DNA of 64,000 bases from Qipengyuania pelagi. Its GTDB lineage: Bacteria; Pseudomonadota; Alphaproteobacteria; Sphingomonadales; Sphingomonadaceae. Shown here in pieces: positions 42,036 through 51,989 of the stretch (within the stretch, counting starts at the first letter, position 1; the number at the start of each line of letters is the position of its first letter). The stretch spans positions 620,001 through 684,000 of the forward strand of contig NZ_WTYD01000001.1 of the NCBI RefSeq assembly GCF_009827295.1, in the 5' to 3' direction. The notes under the pieces were generated by a model, which was not told the origin of the DNA, did not search any database, and was given only the letters and a program-made list of their open reading frames with translations. The position numbers and the translations under genes are program-made.

Positions 42036-45000
42036 GTGATCCATTCGACAATCGATGCCGTGCCGAATGGCGAATCCGCCGGGATGCCAGCGCGCGACCA
42101 CGAAGGGGCGGAAACGCCCAAACCAACGCTTCCCAGCGCTCATTCGAGGCTGCGCTGGCTGATCGATCCCGCCGTGCTCGCGGTCTGTTATTTCATCGCC
42201 GGCTATATCGGCCTCTCGCTCGCCGTGCCGCCGGGATATGCGACCGTGGTCTGGCCCGCATCGGGCGTCGCGCTGGCGGCACTGCTGCTGCGCGGGCCCC
42301 GGATCTGCGCGGGCGTGTGGATGGGTTCCGCGGCGATCAACATCCTCCACAGTTTCGAAGGCATCACAAGCGTGCGCGAGGCGATCCTCCCGCTCGCCAT
42401 CGCGGCGATAGTCGGACTGGGTGCCTGCCTCCAGGCGCTTGCGGGCTGGGCGATGTTCCAGCGACTTTCGGCGCGGATCGAGGCGCGCGACTGGCGCCAA
42501 CTGATGCGGCTGACCGGCGCACTGATCCTGCCCTGCCTGATATCCGCGACGATCGGGGTCGGAACCCTCGTCATGGCGGGGGCCGTGCCAGTCGAGATGA
42601 TCGGCACGAACTGGTCGACATGGCTCTTCGGTGACGTTCTCGGGATATTCTTCGTCCTCCCGATCCTGATCTTTTCCGGCCATTCGCCGATCACGATGCT
42701 GTGGCGGGGCAGGGCGCTCGGCAGAGCGAGCGCGCTCATCGCCGCCTGTCTCACGACCACGCTGCTGCTGACATTCTACGCCACGCGCCACGCGGCCGAG
42801 CAAGCGTATCACCAGTCGAACGAGAGCTTCGAAGCGCTCGCCACCGACACCGAACAGGCGCTGGCCTATCGGCTGGGAACCTATTCCCGCGCGATCGAAG
42901 CGGCGGGAGCGTTCGCGGCGCTGAGCAATCACGTTACGCCCGACGCTTGGCGCAACTATGTCAGCCGCCTCCACCTCGAGCACTCCTATCCGGGCATGCG
43001 CGGCCTCGGCATTTTCCGCGAGGTGCGGGCCGACAAGATGGAGACGTTCAGAAACCAGTTCGCAGACGAATTCGGCGATCGATTTGCCGTTCACCCCGAG
43101 GTCGATAGCGACGTGCACTTCGTCATCGACCGGATCGAGCCGCTGGAGGACAATCTCGCCGCTCTCGGCCTCGATCTCGCCTTCGAACAGGGGCGCCGCG
43201 ATGCGATCGCGCTTTCGTCGGCGACGGGGCAGCCCACCATCACGCGCCCGATCAAGCTGGTGCAGGATTCCGGGCAAGGGGTCGGCTTCCTGCTGATGCG
43301 TCCGATCGAGGAAGATGATCCCCAGTTCGGACGGCGGTGGTCCTATTCGCCTCTGATCGCGGCGGATTTCCTGGCCGATCTGACGCCGCGCCAGGGTGGC
43401 GATTTCTCGCTCGAGGTGTTCTTCGGGCGCAGCACCGAACCCGACGACCTCATGTATGCGACGGGTGTCGACCGGGCATCCGCACCCGCATTCGAGATCG
43501 TCCGTACGATCGAGATGGCGAACGAGCCGATCACGCTTCGCTGGCGCGCCCTGCCGGCCTTCGAGGAACGTATAACGTCTGACGAGCCTCTTATCGTCCT
43601 CGCGTCCGGCATCGTGGTCACGATCCTTCTCGGCCTCCTCCTGGTCGCCCTTTCCCGGCGCGAGGCAGTGGTGGTGCGGATGGTCGAGGAAGCCACCGCA
43701 GAGGTGGAAGAGCGCAACCGGATGCTCAATCTCGCCGAAGCCACCGCCCATGTCGGGCATTGGTATGTCGATCTCGAGCAGGGAACCGTCGATTGGTCGG
43801 ACGAGGTCTTCCGCCTGCATGGGCTCGAAGGAAAGGCCCCGCCCACACTCGACAAGGCGATCGAGTTCTATCATCCCGAAGACCGGCCCTTCGTCGAGGA
43901 TGCGATTGCCGAAGCCGCCGCGAGCAAGACGGGCTTTCGCTTCAACGCGCGGCTGATGGTGGCCGAGGGTACCTTTCGCCATGTCGAGGTGATCGGACAT
44001 GCCGGAAACGACGGGGAGGGCGATCGGGGCGGCGAAATTGCCGCTGCGGACAATGCCGGGGCCAAGTCCCTGTTCGGCGTCATTATCGATCGCACCGAAG
44101 AGGTCGAGATGCGACGCAGCCTCACCGATGCACGCGACCGTGCGCGCGCTGCGGATGAGGCCAAGACCAGCTTCCTTGCCAATATGAGCCACGAGATACG
44201 CACGCCCATGAACGGGGTGATCGGGTTCACCGAACTCGCGCTTTGCGAAGAAAAAGACCCGGTCCAGCGCCGCCGTCTGGGGATGATCGCGGATTCCGGC
44301 AATGCGATGCTGCGCTTGCTCAACGATCTGCTCGATCTCGCCAAGATCGAGGCCAATCAGATGAGCGTGAACGGCGAACCAGCCGATATGCGCCATACGA
44401 TGCGCAGTTGCCTGCGTCTGATGGAGCCGGTCGCCAAGGCGAAGCGCATCCACCTCAATCTCGATATCGACCCCGATCTGCCTTCCCGTGTGGTGGTCGA
44501 CAAGATGCGGTTGCGCCAGATCGTCCTCAACCTGCTCGGCAATGCGGTCAAGTTCACCGAAGAGGGCGAGGTGGCGCTGGGTTTGGAGATCATCCCATCA
44601 GGCGATGATCGGGTTATACGGATTACAGTCCGCGACACCGGGATCGGCATTCCCGCCGACCGGCTGGAAAACGTGTTCGAGAAATTCACCCAGGCCGATG
44701 CGACCACGGCGCGCCGCTTCGGCGGAACGGGGCTCGGCCTGCCGATCAGCGCTGAACTGGCGCGGCTGATGGGCGGCGACCTTCGGGTGGAAAGCGAACT
44801 CGGCAAGGGGTCGGTCTTCATCCTCGACCTGCCGCTGCGCGTAGCCGAGCCGGTGGCGGAAGAAGGCGAAGAGTTCGGAAGCCCGGATAACGGCGAGGCT
44901 TCGCAATCGGGGAATCTTCGCATCCTCGTCGCCGAAGACAACCCGGTGAACCAAGAGCTGACGCGCGCCATGGTCGAAAAGGCGGGGCACACATGCGAAC

Positions 45001-45671
45001 TGGCTGAGAATGGGCGCGAGGCGATCGCTAAAGTTCGGCTCGCCAGGGAGAAAGGCGCTCCCTTCGATCTGGTTCTGATGGATATGCAGATGCCGGTGCT
45101 AGACGGCGTCGGCGCGACGATGGCGATCCGCGAGGCGGGCTTCTCACCCGCTGAACTGCCCATCATCGCCGTCACCGCCAACGCCTATACCGACGATATC
45201 CGCCAGTGCCGCGTGGCCGGGATGCAGGGGCATCTGGCGAAGCCCCTGCGGATGGGGGATCTTTCGCGGGTGATCGCACAATGGTCGGCCTCGCCTGGCG
45301 AAGACGATACGAGACCGGCTCCGTCCAAGCCTGCGTCAGCAAAACCCGCTGCCGCCAGGCGCGATGCTGCCACAAGTCCGCGTCTGCGCAAGATGTTCGC
45401 CGATCGCCTGACCGCGACGCGCGATGCGATCGCTGCGGCGCAGGCGATGGGCTCGATCGATAGGGATACGCGCGACGACATTGCGGGGCTTCTGCACCAG
45501 ATCGCTGGAACCGCCGCCTATTTCGACGGGGCGGAGCTTGGCAGCCGGTGTCTGGAGACTGAAAAGGCCCTGCTGGCCTGCGAAGACGATGGCGAAATGC
45601 GGGCGATGCTGACGAGGATCGACCGACTGCTCGGGCAGGAGAGCCCGGAAGAAACAATTGAGGACGAGTGA
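42036..45671 (+). CDS. Hybrid sensor kinase with MASE1, CHASE, PAS, REC and Hpt domains
   Basis: This protein of about 1,211 residues combines, in order, an eight-helix MASE1 membrane domain (about 40-255), a CHASE periplasmic sensor (about 265-515), a further helix, a PAS domain (about 570-690), the kinase core with His719 in NMSHEIRTPMNG and a full ATPase (VFEKFTQAD, GGTGLGL), a receiver with Asp1016 in LMDMQMPV, and an Hpt domain with His1154 in LLHQIAGTAAYF. This allows a complete internal phosphorelay that ends on Hpt and then on a separate response regulator. The nearby single-domain regulator at 46820 is a candidate. GTG at 42036 has AGGTGG five bases before it; GTG at 42027 is the alternative. 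Confidence 0.93.
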   Translation: MIHSTIDAVPNGESAGMPARDHEGAETPKPTLPSAHSRLRWLIDPAVLAVCYFIAGYIGLSLAVPPGYATVVWPASGVALAALLLRGPRICAGVWMGSAAINILHSFEGITSVREAILPLAIAAIVGLGACLQALAGWAMFQRLSARIEARDWRQLMRLTGALILPCLISATIGVGTLVMAGAVPVEMIGTNWSTWLFGDVLGIFFVLPILIFSGHSPITMLWRGRALGRASALIAACLTTTLLLTFYATRHAAEQAYHQSNESFEALATDTEQALAYRLGTYSRAIEAAGAFAALSNHVTPDAWRNYVSRLHLEHSYPGMRGLGIFREVRADKMETFRNQFADEFGDRFAVHPEVDSDVHFVIDRIEPLEDNLAALGLDLAFEQGRRDAIALSSATGQPTITRPIKLVQDSGQGVGFLLMRPIEEDDPQFGRRWSYSPLIAADFLADLTPRQGGDFSLEVFFGRSTEPDDLMYATGVDRASAPAFEIVRTIEMANEPITLRWRALPAFEERITSDEPLIVLASGIVVTILLGLLLVALSRREAVVVRMVEEATAEVEERNRMLNLAEATAHVGHWYVDLEQGTVDWSDEVFRLHGLEGKAPPTLDKAIEFYHPEDRPFVEDAIAEAAASKTGFRFNARLMVAEGTFRHVEVIGHAGNDGEGDRGGEIAAADNAGAKSLFGVIIDRTEEVEMRRSLTDARDRARAADEAKTSFLANMSHEIRTPMNGVIGFTELALCEEKDPVQRRRLGMIADSGNAMLRLLNDLLDLAKIEANQMSVNGEPADMRHTMRSCLRLMEPVAKAKRIHLNLDIDPDLPSRVVVDKMRLRQIVLNLLGNAVKFTEEGEVALGLEIIPSGDDRVIRITVRDTGIGIPADRLENVFEKFTQADATTARRFGGTGLGLPISAELARLMGGDLRVESELGKGSVFILDLPLRVAEPVAEEGEEFGSPDNGEASQSGNLRILVAEDNPVNQELTRAMVEKAGHTCELAENGREAIAKVRLAREKGAPFDLVLMDMQMPVLDGVGATMAIREAGFSPAELPIIAVTANAYTDDIRQCRVAGMQGHLAKPLRMGDLSRVIAQWSASPGEDDTRPAPSKPASAKPAAARRDAATSPRLRKMFADRLTATRDAIAAAQAMGSIDRDTRDDIAGLLHQIAGTAAYFDGAELGSRCLETEKALLACEDDGEMRAMLTRIDRLLGQESPEETIEDE

Positions 45672-45690
45672 TCTCGCGTGAAGCGGCGGC

Positions 45691-46542
45691 TCAGGCCGGT
45701 ATTCGCCCCATCATCTCGCCCAGCCGGATGCTTCCTTCGGGCGTCCAGTCCCGATTGAACGCAATCGTGTCCTGTTCAAACAGCATGATGACTGTCGAGC
45801 CGAGCCGAAAGCGTCCCATCTCCTCGCCCTGATCGAGCATGATGTCCCGATCGGTGTAATCCCATTGCGCAATTTCGCCCGTCCGTTCGGGATTGACCAC
45901 GCCATGCCACACCGTCTCCATACTGCCGACGATGGTGGCGCCGACCAGCACCATGACGAACTGGCCGTGCTGCTCGGACCTGAAGACGCACACGGTCCGC
46001 TCGTTGCGCGCGAACAGACCCGGCACGCCGCGCGCGGTCACCGGGTTCACGGAAAATAGCGATCCGGGGACATAGATCATCCGCTCCAACCGCCCGGCGC
46101 ATGGCATATGCAGGCGATGGTAGTCGCGCGGCGAGAGATAGAGGTTGGCGAAGCTGCCGTGGCGGAATCGCTCCGCAAGCGCGGTGTCTCCGGCGAGCAA
46201 TTGCGCGGTGGTGAAACCATGCCCCTTGGCCTGGATGATGTGGTGATCCTCGATCTCGCCGAACCGGCTGATCGCCCCGTCGACCGGAGACACGAAGGGC
46301 GCATCGGCCAGAGGGCGCGCACCAAGTTTGAGAGGGCGGGTGAAGAAATCGTTGAAGGTCTCGTAACTCGCGATGTCGGGGTTTTCCGCCTCGCTCATGT
46401 CGACGCCGTAGCGATCGACGAACCAGCGGATCAGCCCAGTGGTCGATCGACCCCGCCGCGCATTCGCCACCCGGCCTGCCAGGCGGGTGAGGCCCTGCTT
46501 GGGAAGGAGGTGCTGAAACAGGATGAAGAGGCGGTCGCTCAT
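45691..46542 (-). CDS. psd: Phosphatidylserine decarboxylase proenzyme
   Basis: This 283-residue enzyme makes phosphatidylethanolamine from phosphatidylserine at the inner membrane. The autocleavage site is LGST in RLGSTVIMLFE near the C-terminus; the Ser becomes the pyruvoyl group after cleavage. FVSPVDGAISRFG, RDYHRLHMPCAG and YVPGSLFSVNP are conserved family blocks. Length corresponds to the long (E. coli-like) class. The ATG giving MSDRLFILFQ was chosen. A phosphatidylserine synthase gene is not in the window. Confidence 0.96.
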   Translation of the reverse strand: MSDRLFILFQHLLPKQGLTRLAGRVANARRGRSTTGLIRWFVDRYGVDMSEAENPDIASYETFNDFFTRPLKLGARPLADAPFVSPVDGAISRFGEIEDHHIIQAKGHGFTTAQLLAGDTALAERFRHGSFANLYLSPRDYHRLHMPCAGRLERMIYVPGSLFSVNPVTARGVPGLFARNERTVCVFRSEQHGQFVMVLVGATIVGSMETVWHGVVNPERTGEIAQWDYTDRDIMLDQGEEMGRFRLGSTVIMLFEQDTIAFNRDWTPEGSIRLGEMMGRIPA

Positions 46543-46819
46543 CGTTATCCAACGCCGTGTCTTGAGGATCGTGCCGGATCGGATTGCCGAGCTGGCGAAG
46601 GATGCGGGCATATCGACAGGGCCACCGCGCGGCAATGATGATGCCGGACGGCTGGCTGTCTCGAAGCGGCCATGGCTTGGGGATTCCTAACGCCAATAAG
46701 CGCAGAAAAGAAAAACTTCGCGTTTTTACAGCCTGTTAATGCTTCGCCACTATCGCCGATGGGTCAAAAAATATTCTGCGGGGCGTGCGTACGAATCCAA
46801 ACATAATCGTGGGGGATAC

Positions 46820-47206
46820 ATGGCTAAGATTTTTCTTATCGAGGATGACGAGATCGTCGCGGAGATGGTCGGGGCGGCTTTCTTCGACGCCGGGCACACC
46901 TTCGGCTGGATCGGAGACTCCTCGCAGGCCATCGAGGTCATTCGCGACCGAAAGCCCGACGCCATTATCCTCGACCAGCGTATGCCTGGGGTGCCGGGAA
47001 TGGAATTGTTGCGCGATCTGCGGCGCAATGCGTTTACGACCCTTGTCCCTGTCATGATGTTGTCCGCCGTATCGAGCGATAACGACAAGGCGATCGCTTT
47101 CTACGAAGGCGCCGATGATTACATGGTGAAGCCGTTCGACCCCGAAGAAGTGGTCTTTCGGACAGAGGAATTGCTCGGCCGATCGCGCCGGGTCCTGGCG
47201 GGCTGA
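46820..47206 (+). CDS. Single-domain response regulator (receiver only)
   Basis: This 128-residue protein is a bare receiver domain: IFLIEDDEIVAEM with the acidic pocket, the phosphoacceptor Asp in AIILDQRMPG, MMLSAVSS with the conserved Ser, and DYMVKPFDPEEV with the Lys. There is no output domain, so it would work by protein contact or as a relay in a phosphorelay. GGGGGA lies directly before the ATG. The hybrid kinase 1.1 kb upstream, with its C-terminal Hpt domain, is a possible donor. The 277-base divergent region with psd is A+T-rich and probably holds its promoter. Confidence 0.93.
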   Translation: MAKIFLIEDDEIVAEMVGAAFFDAGHTFGWIGDSSQAIEVIRDRKPDAIILDQRMPGVPGMELLRDLRRNAFTTLVPVMMLSAVSSDNDKAIAFYEGADDYMVKPFDPEEVVFRTEELLGRSRRVLAG

Positions 47207-47433
47207 ATCTGGCGCAAGAATTCGGCCTTTCTACTTTCTCCTTCGTGACTAATCCCTGCGGCCCCTCCGATCACATTCACACCAAGTGACGGCGTCGCTA
47301 CTCCCTTTCGCAGCCTGTCCTTCCCCATCCGCTATGCGTGCGCTCTCCCACGCCGCAGATGCGTTGCCATTGCCGGGCGAGTGCTGCTAATCCATGGGCT
47401 TAAGGCCCCGATATGGGGTCAGGGGAGATACCA

Positions 47434-49845
47434 TTGAAACGGATCGTTACGCTGTGCGCCATGCTAGTGGCCTCGCCTGCCGCTGCGCAGGGGATCGAGC
47501 AGACCAAGGGCTCGTTCGAAGACAAGTTCCGCCAGCTCGACGAAGTGCTGCCGACGGCCAATGTCTATCGCAACGCCTCTGGCGCGCCGGGCCATCAATA
47601 TTGGCAGCAGGAAGCCGATTACACGATCGAGACGACGCTGGACGAGGACCGCCGCCGGTCGAGTTCGCGCGCCACGATCCGCTACACCAACAATTCGCCT
47701 GACTCGCTACCCTGGCTGTGGATGCAGCTCGACCAGAACATCTTCCGCAACGATTCCATGGCCGAACTGACCGACGATTTCGGCGGGGCGGGGCGGCGCG
47801 GTCCGGCGGTGAGCAATGCCAGCGGCAGCCAGCCCGCGCGCCTGTCGCTGGAGGAACTGCGCCGCCAGCAGACGATGGAGGACAATCAATTCGGCTACGA
47901 CATCCGCTCGCTGCGACTGGTCGGCGGCGGCGAGCTGAAGCGCACGGTCGTAGGCACGCTGATGCGGATCGATCTGCCGGTGGCGCTCGCGCCGGGGCAG
48001 AGCGTCGAATTCACGATCGAATGGGATTTCAACATCGTCGAGGAAAACGCGGTCTATGCGCGATCGGGCTACGAACACTTCCCCGACGATCCGCGCCCCG
48101 GCGGCAACGACATCTTCCTGATGGCGCAGTGGTTTCCGCGAATGGTCGCCTATTCGGACTATGAAGGCTGGCACAACAAGGAGTTCCTGGGCCGGGGCGA
48201 GTTCACGCTGGAATTCGGCGATTACGATGTTTCGATCACCGTGCCGGACGATCACATCGTGTCGTCGACCGGCGTGTTGCAGAACCCCACGCAGGTCCTG
48301 ACCGCCCAACAGATCCAGCGTCTGGAGCGGGCGCGCACTGCTGATGCGCCGGTCTTCATCGTCACCCCGCAGGAAGCCGAAGCGAACGAGCGCAGCGGCG
48401 CATCGGGCATGAAGACCTGGCGCTATTCCGCGCAGAACGTGCGCGATTTCGCCTGGGCGTCGAGCCGCAAATTCGCCTGGGATGCGCAGGGCCATAACCA
48501 GCCCGGTGCCGAGAACGAGACCGTGATGGCGATGTCCTTCTACCCCAAGGAAGGCGGCGAGCTGTGGCAGAAATATTCGACCGCAGCCGTCGTCCACACG
48601 ATGGAGGTCTATTCGCGCTTCAGCTTCGACTATCCCTATCCCACCGCGCAAAGCGTCAACGGGCCGGTGGGCGGGATGGAATATCCCATGATCACCTTCA
48701 ACGGGCCGCGCACCAATCTCAACGACGATGGGACGCGCACCTATTCGCTGTCGGAAAAGATGTTCCTGCTCGGCGTCGTTATCCACGAGATCGGGCACAT
48801 CTATTTCCCGATGACGGTCAATTCGGACGAGCGGCAGTGGACCTGGATGGACGAGGGGATCAACTCCTTCCTCGATTCTATCGCGGGCTATGAATTCGAT
48901 CCGACCCTGCCGTGGAGCGGGGGCATCCCGCGCGACGTGATCTCCTACATGATCTCGGACAATCAGGTGCCGATCATGACGCATTCGGATTCGGTGCTGA
49001 ATATCGGCCCCAACGCCTATACCAAGCCGTCCGCCGCCTATCACATCCTGCGCGACACGGTGATCGGGCGCGAACGGTTCGATTTCGCGCTCAAGGAATA
49101 TGCGCGCCGCTGGAAGTTCAAACGGCCCACGCCCGCCGATTTCTTCCGCACGATCGAGGAAGCCTCGGGCACGGATCTCGACTGGTTCTGGCGCGGCTGG
49201 TTCTACACCACCGACCACGTCGATATCGCGCTCGATTCGATCTACAAGCTGCGCATCGATACCAAAAATCCCGATATCGACCTGCGCCGCCGCCGCGAGG
49301 AGCTGGCGAACGAGCCCAAGCGCATCGGCGTTACGCTGAACGAGGAACAGGACCTGCCGATCTGGGTGCTGGAAAATCCCGGTGTCCGCGATTTCTACGA
49401 CGAGAACGACCAGTTCACCGTCACGCCCAAGGACCGGAAGGATTACCGCTCCTTCCTCGACGGTCTGGAGCCATGGGAGCGGGCCACCTTCGATCGCGCG
49501 ATCAGGGAGGACCGCAATTATTACGTCCTCAACTTCTCGAACAAGGGCGGGCTGGTGATGCCGATCATCCTTGGCCTGACCTTCAGCGATGGCAGCACGG
49601 AACGGATGAACATTCCGGCGGAGATCTGGCGCCGCGATTCCCGTTCGGTTACCAAACTGCTGCATTTCCCCAAGGGCAAGGAACTGACCGAAGTGGTGGT
49701 CGACCCCAATTGGGAAACGGCGGATGCGGATATCGAGAACAATTATTACCCGCGCCGCATCATCCCGAGCCGGATCGAGGCGTTCAAATCCGAAGGATCG
49801 ACCTCGCGCCAGGGCCGTGATCTGATGCGGGAGGCGAGCGAGTGA
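47434..49845 (+). CDS. M1-family metallopeptidase, exported
   Basis: This protein of about 803 residues has a signal peptide (KRIVTLCAMLVASPAAAQ). A beta-sandwich N-terminal domain is followed by the gluzincin catalytic core: VVIHEIGHIYFP with two zinc His and the catalytic Glu, then WMDEGINSFLDS, where the downstream Glu is the third ligand. M1 peptidases remove N-terminal residues from peptides. The usual GxMEN exopeptidase motif appears here as VGGMEYPM, so the specificity may differ. TTG at 47434 with a strong GGGGAG six bases upstream gives a clean signal peptide; an ATG at 47413 is in frame. The next gene overlaps its end (GTGA). Confidence 0.9.
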   Translation: MKRIVTLCAMLVASPAAAQGIEQTKGSFEDKFRQLDEVLPTANVYRNASGAPGHQYWQQEADYTIETTLDEDRRRSSSRATIRYTNNSPDSLPWLWMQLDQNIFRNDSMAELTDDFGGAGRRGPAVSNASGSQPARLSLEELRRQQTMEDNQFGYDIRSLRLVGGGELKRTVVGTLMRIDLPVALAPGQSVEFTIEWDFNIVEENAVYARSGYEHFPDDPRPGGNDIFLMAQWFPRMVAYSDYEGWHNKEFLGRGEFTLEFGDYDVSITVPDDHIVSSTGVLQNPTQVLTAQQIQRLERARTADAPVFIVTPQEAEANERSGASGMKTWRYSAQNVRDFAWASSRKFAWDAQGHNQPGAENETVMAMSFYPKEGGELWQKYSTAAVVHTMEVYSRFSFDYPYPTAQSVNGPVGGMEYPMITFNGPRTNLNDDGTRTYSLSEKMFLLGVVIHEIGHIYFPMTVNSDERQWTWMDEGINSFLDSIAGYEFDPTLPWSGGIPRDVISYMISDNQVPIMTHSDSVLNIGPNAYTKPSAAYHILRDTVIGRERFDFALKEYARRWKFKRPTPADFFRTIEEASGTDLDWFWRGWFYTTDHVDIALDSIYKLRIDTKNPDIDLRRRREELANEPKRIGVTLNEEQDLPIWVLENPGVRDFYDENDQFTVTPKDRKDYRSFLDGLEPWERATFDRAIREDRNYYVLNFSNKGGLVMPIILGLTFSDGSTERMNIPAEIWRRDSRSVTKLLHFPKGKELTEVVVDPNWETADADIENNYYPRRIIPSRIEAFKSEGSTSRQGRDLMREASE

Positions 49846-50348
49846 TTTCGCGCTCGCTCGCTCGAGTGCTGCTGGCGCTGACGGTGCTTTTCGCCGCCGT
49901 GCCAACCGCGGCGCATCAGCAGAAGCTCGCCATCTCCACCGTGTCGGTCAATCCGCGCACCGATAGGGTGGAGATCGTCCATCAGGTGCCCTTGCACGAT
50001 GCCGAACACGCGCTGCGCCATGGCGGGGTGCATTCGCCCGATATCGTCAGCAGTCCCGAGAGCCGCGAGGCCTTTGCCGATTACGTGACGACGCGTTTTC
50101 CCGTCCGCATCGGTGACCAGTTCGCCAAGCTGACGTTCGTGGGCAGCGAGGTGAAGGGCGGGAGCCTATGGGTCTATCAGGAAATGCCGATACCGGCGCC
50201 CTCGCAGACCGTCTCGATCAACTCGCAGATCCTGACCGAAGTCTGGGCGCGACAGGAAAACCGCGTCAATCTGGGCGGCGGCACCGATGTGAGGACGCTG
50301 ATCTTCCGCGCCGGTGACGGGTTCAAGGAGGCGGAGCTGCGGCGCTGA
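49842..50348 (+). CDS. DUF6702-like exported protein
   Basis: This 168-residue protein has a signal peptide ending near PTAAHQQKL. The mature part begins like DUF6702 proteins (AHQQKLAISTVSVN and RVEIVHQVPLHDAEHAL). It starts with GTG overlapping the stop of the M1 peptidase gene by four bases, so it is translated with it. The pairing suggests an accessory or inhibitor-like role for the peptidase, which is inference from position only. Confidence 0.72.
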   Translation: MISRSLARVLLALTVLFAAVPTAAHQQKLAISTVSVNPRTDRVEIVHQVPLHDAEHALRHGGVHSPDIVSSPESREAFADYVTTRFPVRIGDQFAKLTFVGSEVKGGSLWVYQEMPIPAPSQTVSINSQILTEVWARQENRVNLGGGTDVRTLIFRAGDGFKEAELRR

Positions 50349-50367
50349 TACGCGGCGCAGCTCGACC

Positions 50368-51885
50368 TCAGATCGCCTGTCTGACCCGTAGCGTCGCTAG
50401 CGCCGCCACGCCCAGCGCGCCCGCCGCGAACAGCATGGTCCAGATCGGCTCGCCGGGGAAGAGCAGCTTCATCAGCGATCCCATCACCGTCGCCACCAAA
50501 AGCTGGGGGACGACGATGAAGATGTTGAAGAGGCCCATATAGATGCCGAGCTTCGCCTGCGGGAGGTTGGAGGCGAGGATGGCGTAGGGCATGGCGAGGA
50601 TGCTGGCCCAGGCGATCCCGATCCCGATTTCGGCGACGAGCAGGATCTGGGCGTCGCGCACCACGAAGAACATCAGGAACCCGACCGCGCCGAGCGCAAG
50701 GCAGATCGCGTGCGTCACGACCTGTCCGAACCGGCGGCTGAGCCAGGGGAGCAGCGCCAGCGCCGCCACCGCCGCGACGCCGTTATAGACCGTGAAGAGG
50801 ACGTTCACCCAATTCGCGCCATCATTATACGCCGCGCTCGCCGTGTCGGTGCTGCCGAAGACGTATTGGGTCACGACCGGCGTGGTGTTGATCCACATGA
50901 TGAACAGGGCGGACCAGCTGAAGAACTGGACCAGCGCGAGCCGTTTCATCACGTCCGGCATTCCGGCGAAATCGCCCACTATGCTGGACAGCATATTAGT
51001 GGTGCGGCCCTTCTTGGCGAGCGCGATGGCGGCGGCGCTGAGCAGGCCGTAGGCGGCGAGCAGGGCGCCGAGCAGCAGCACCTCCTTCTCCAGCGCCAGC
51101 GCATCCACGGCCAGCACGACGATGAGGCCCAGCGCGACCCAGACCGCGCTCGACAGATAGGATTTGCTCGCCAGTGCGCGGACCGGTTGCACACTGTCCA
51201 CCGCAGCCGCCTCGCCCGCGAAGGAAGCCTGTTCTTCGGGGCTGTATTCGCGCGTCGTCACGATGGTCCAGAGCACCGCCAGGAACAGGGCAGCGCCGCC
51301 GAACCAGAAGCTGAAGCGAACCGTATCGGGCAGGGCGCCCGGCGCGGCGACATTGCTGATCCCGAGATGTTCGAGCAGCCAGGGGAAGATCGATCCGACC
51401 ACCGCGCCCGCGCCGATAAAGGCGGTCTGCACCGAATAGCCGACGCTGTGCTGGTCCGTCCGCAGCATATCGCCGACGAAGGCGCGGAAGGGCTCCATCG
51501 AGACGTTGAGCGAGGCGTCGAGGACCCACAGCATGGCGGCGGCGAACAGCAGCGGCGCGCCGAAAGAGGGGCTGAGCGGCATCAACAGCAGCGCCAGCGC
51601 GGCGAAGATGGCGCCGGTGAGGAAATAGGGGCGACGGCGCCCCAAGCGGTTCCACGTCTTGTCCGACAGATGGCCGATGATCGGCTGCACGATCAGCCCG
51701 GTGAGCGGCGCCGCGACCCACAGAGCGGGCAAGTCGTCCATGCTGGCGCCCAGCGTCTGGAAGACCCGGCTCATATTCGCATTCTGCAACGCGAAGCCGA
51801 TCTGGATGCCGAAGAAGCCGAAGCTGATGTTGAACAGGCCCCAGAAACCCTGGCGCGGCTTTTCGATAAGGGCGGCTGTTGTCAT
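50368..51885 (-). CDS. MFS sugar transporter (GPH/SLC45-like), probably maltooligosaccharide permease
   Basis: This 505-residue protein has twelve membrane helices with a long cytoplasmic loop after helix six (around residues 205-235). GHLSDKTWNRLGRRRPYFL is the conserved loop 2-3 motif of sucrose/maltose-type SLC45 and GPH carriers. Its place in an alpha-glucan locus suggests proton-coupled uptake of maltose or maltotriose across the inner membrane. A near-copy of the receptor operator lies 90 bases before its start. It follows the LacI gene after a 104-base gap. Confidence 0.9.
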   Translation of the reverse strand: MTTAALIEKPRQGFWGLFNISFGFFGIQIGFALQNANMSRVFQTLGASMDDLPALWVAAPLTGLIVQPIIGHLSDKTWNRLGRRRPYFLTGAIFAALALLLMPLSPSFGAPLLFAAAMLWVLDASLNVSMEPFRAFVGDMLRTDQHSVGYSVQTAFIGAGAVVGSIFPWLLEHLGISNVAAPGALPDTVRFSFWFGGAALFLAVLWTIVTTREYSPEEQASFAGEAAAVDSVQPVRALASKSYLSSAVWVALGLIVVLAVDALALEKEVLLLGALLAAYGLLSAAAIALAKKGRTTNMLSSIVGDFAGMPDVMKRLALVQFFSWSALFIMWINTTPVVTQYVFGSTDTASAAYNDGANWVNVLFTVYNGVAAVAALALLPWLSRRFGQVVTHAICLALGAVGFLMFFVVRDAQILLVAEIGIGIAWASILAMPYAILASNLPQAKLGIYMGLFNIFIVVPQLLVATVMGSLMKLLFPGEPIWTMLFAAGALGVAALATLRVRQAI

Positions 51886-51974
51886 CGCTTTATTCCTCGT
51901 CCGTATCCGGCAGGTCTTTTCGCCCGCTCGGAACCGATCCGCGCTCGCACGAAGCGGCGGGTCTCACAAGGCTG

Positions 51975-51984
51975 CATACGAATG
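51975..51984. promoter_or_regulatory. Probable LacI-family operator before the sugar transporter
   Basis: CATACGAATG matches the perfect palindrome CATACGTATG at 53201 in nine of ten bases. When extended, CTGCATACGAATGTG here aligns with CAGCATACGTATGTG there at 13 of 15 positions. It lies between the end of the regulator gene and the transporter start, suggesting separate control of the transporter. Confidence 0.65.
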
Positions 51985-51989
51985 TGGCG

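Noticed and set aside
46720..46740. TTTA-N7-TTAA resembling a CtrA site before the response regulator gene
   Set aside because: One base off the consensus in an A+T-rich promoter region; chance occurrence is likely.
48564..49820. Plus-strand alternative frames within the M1 peptidase gene
   Set aside because: They lack family motifs and run through the HEIGH-containing frame, which is clearly the real one.
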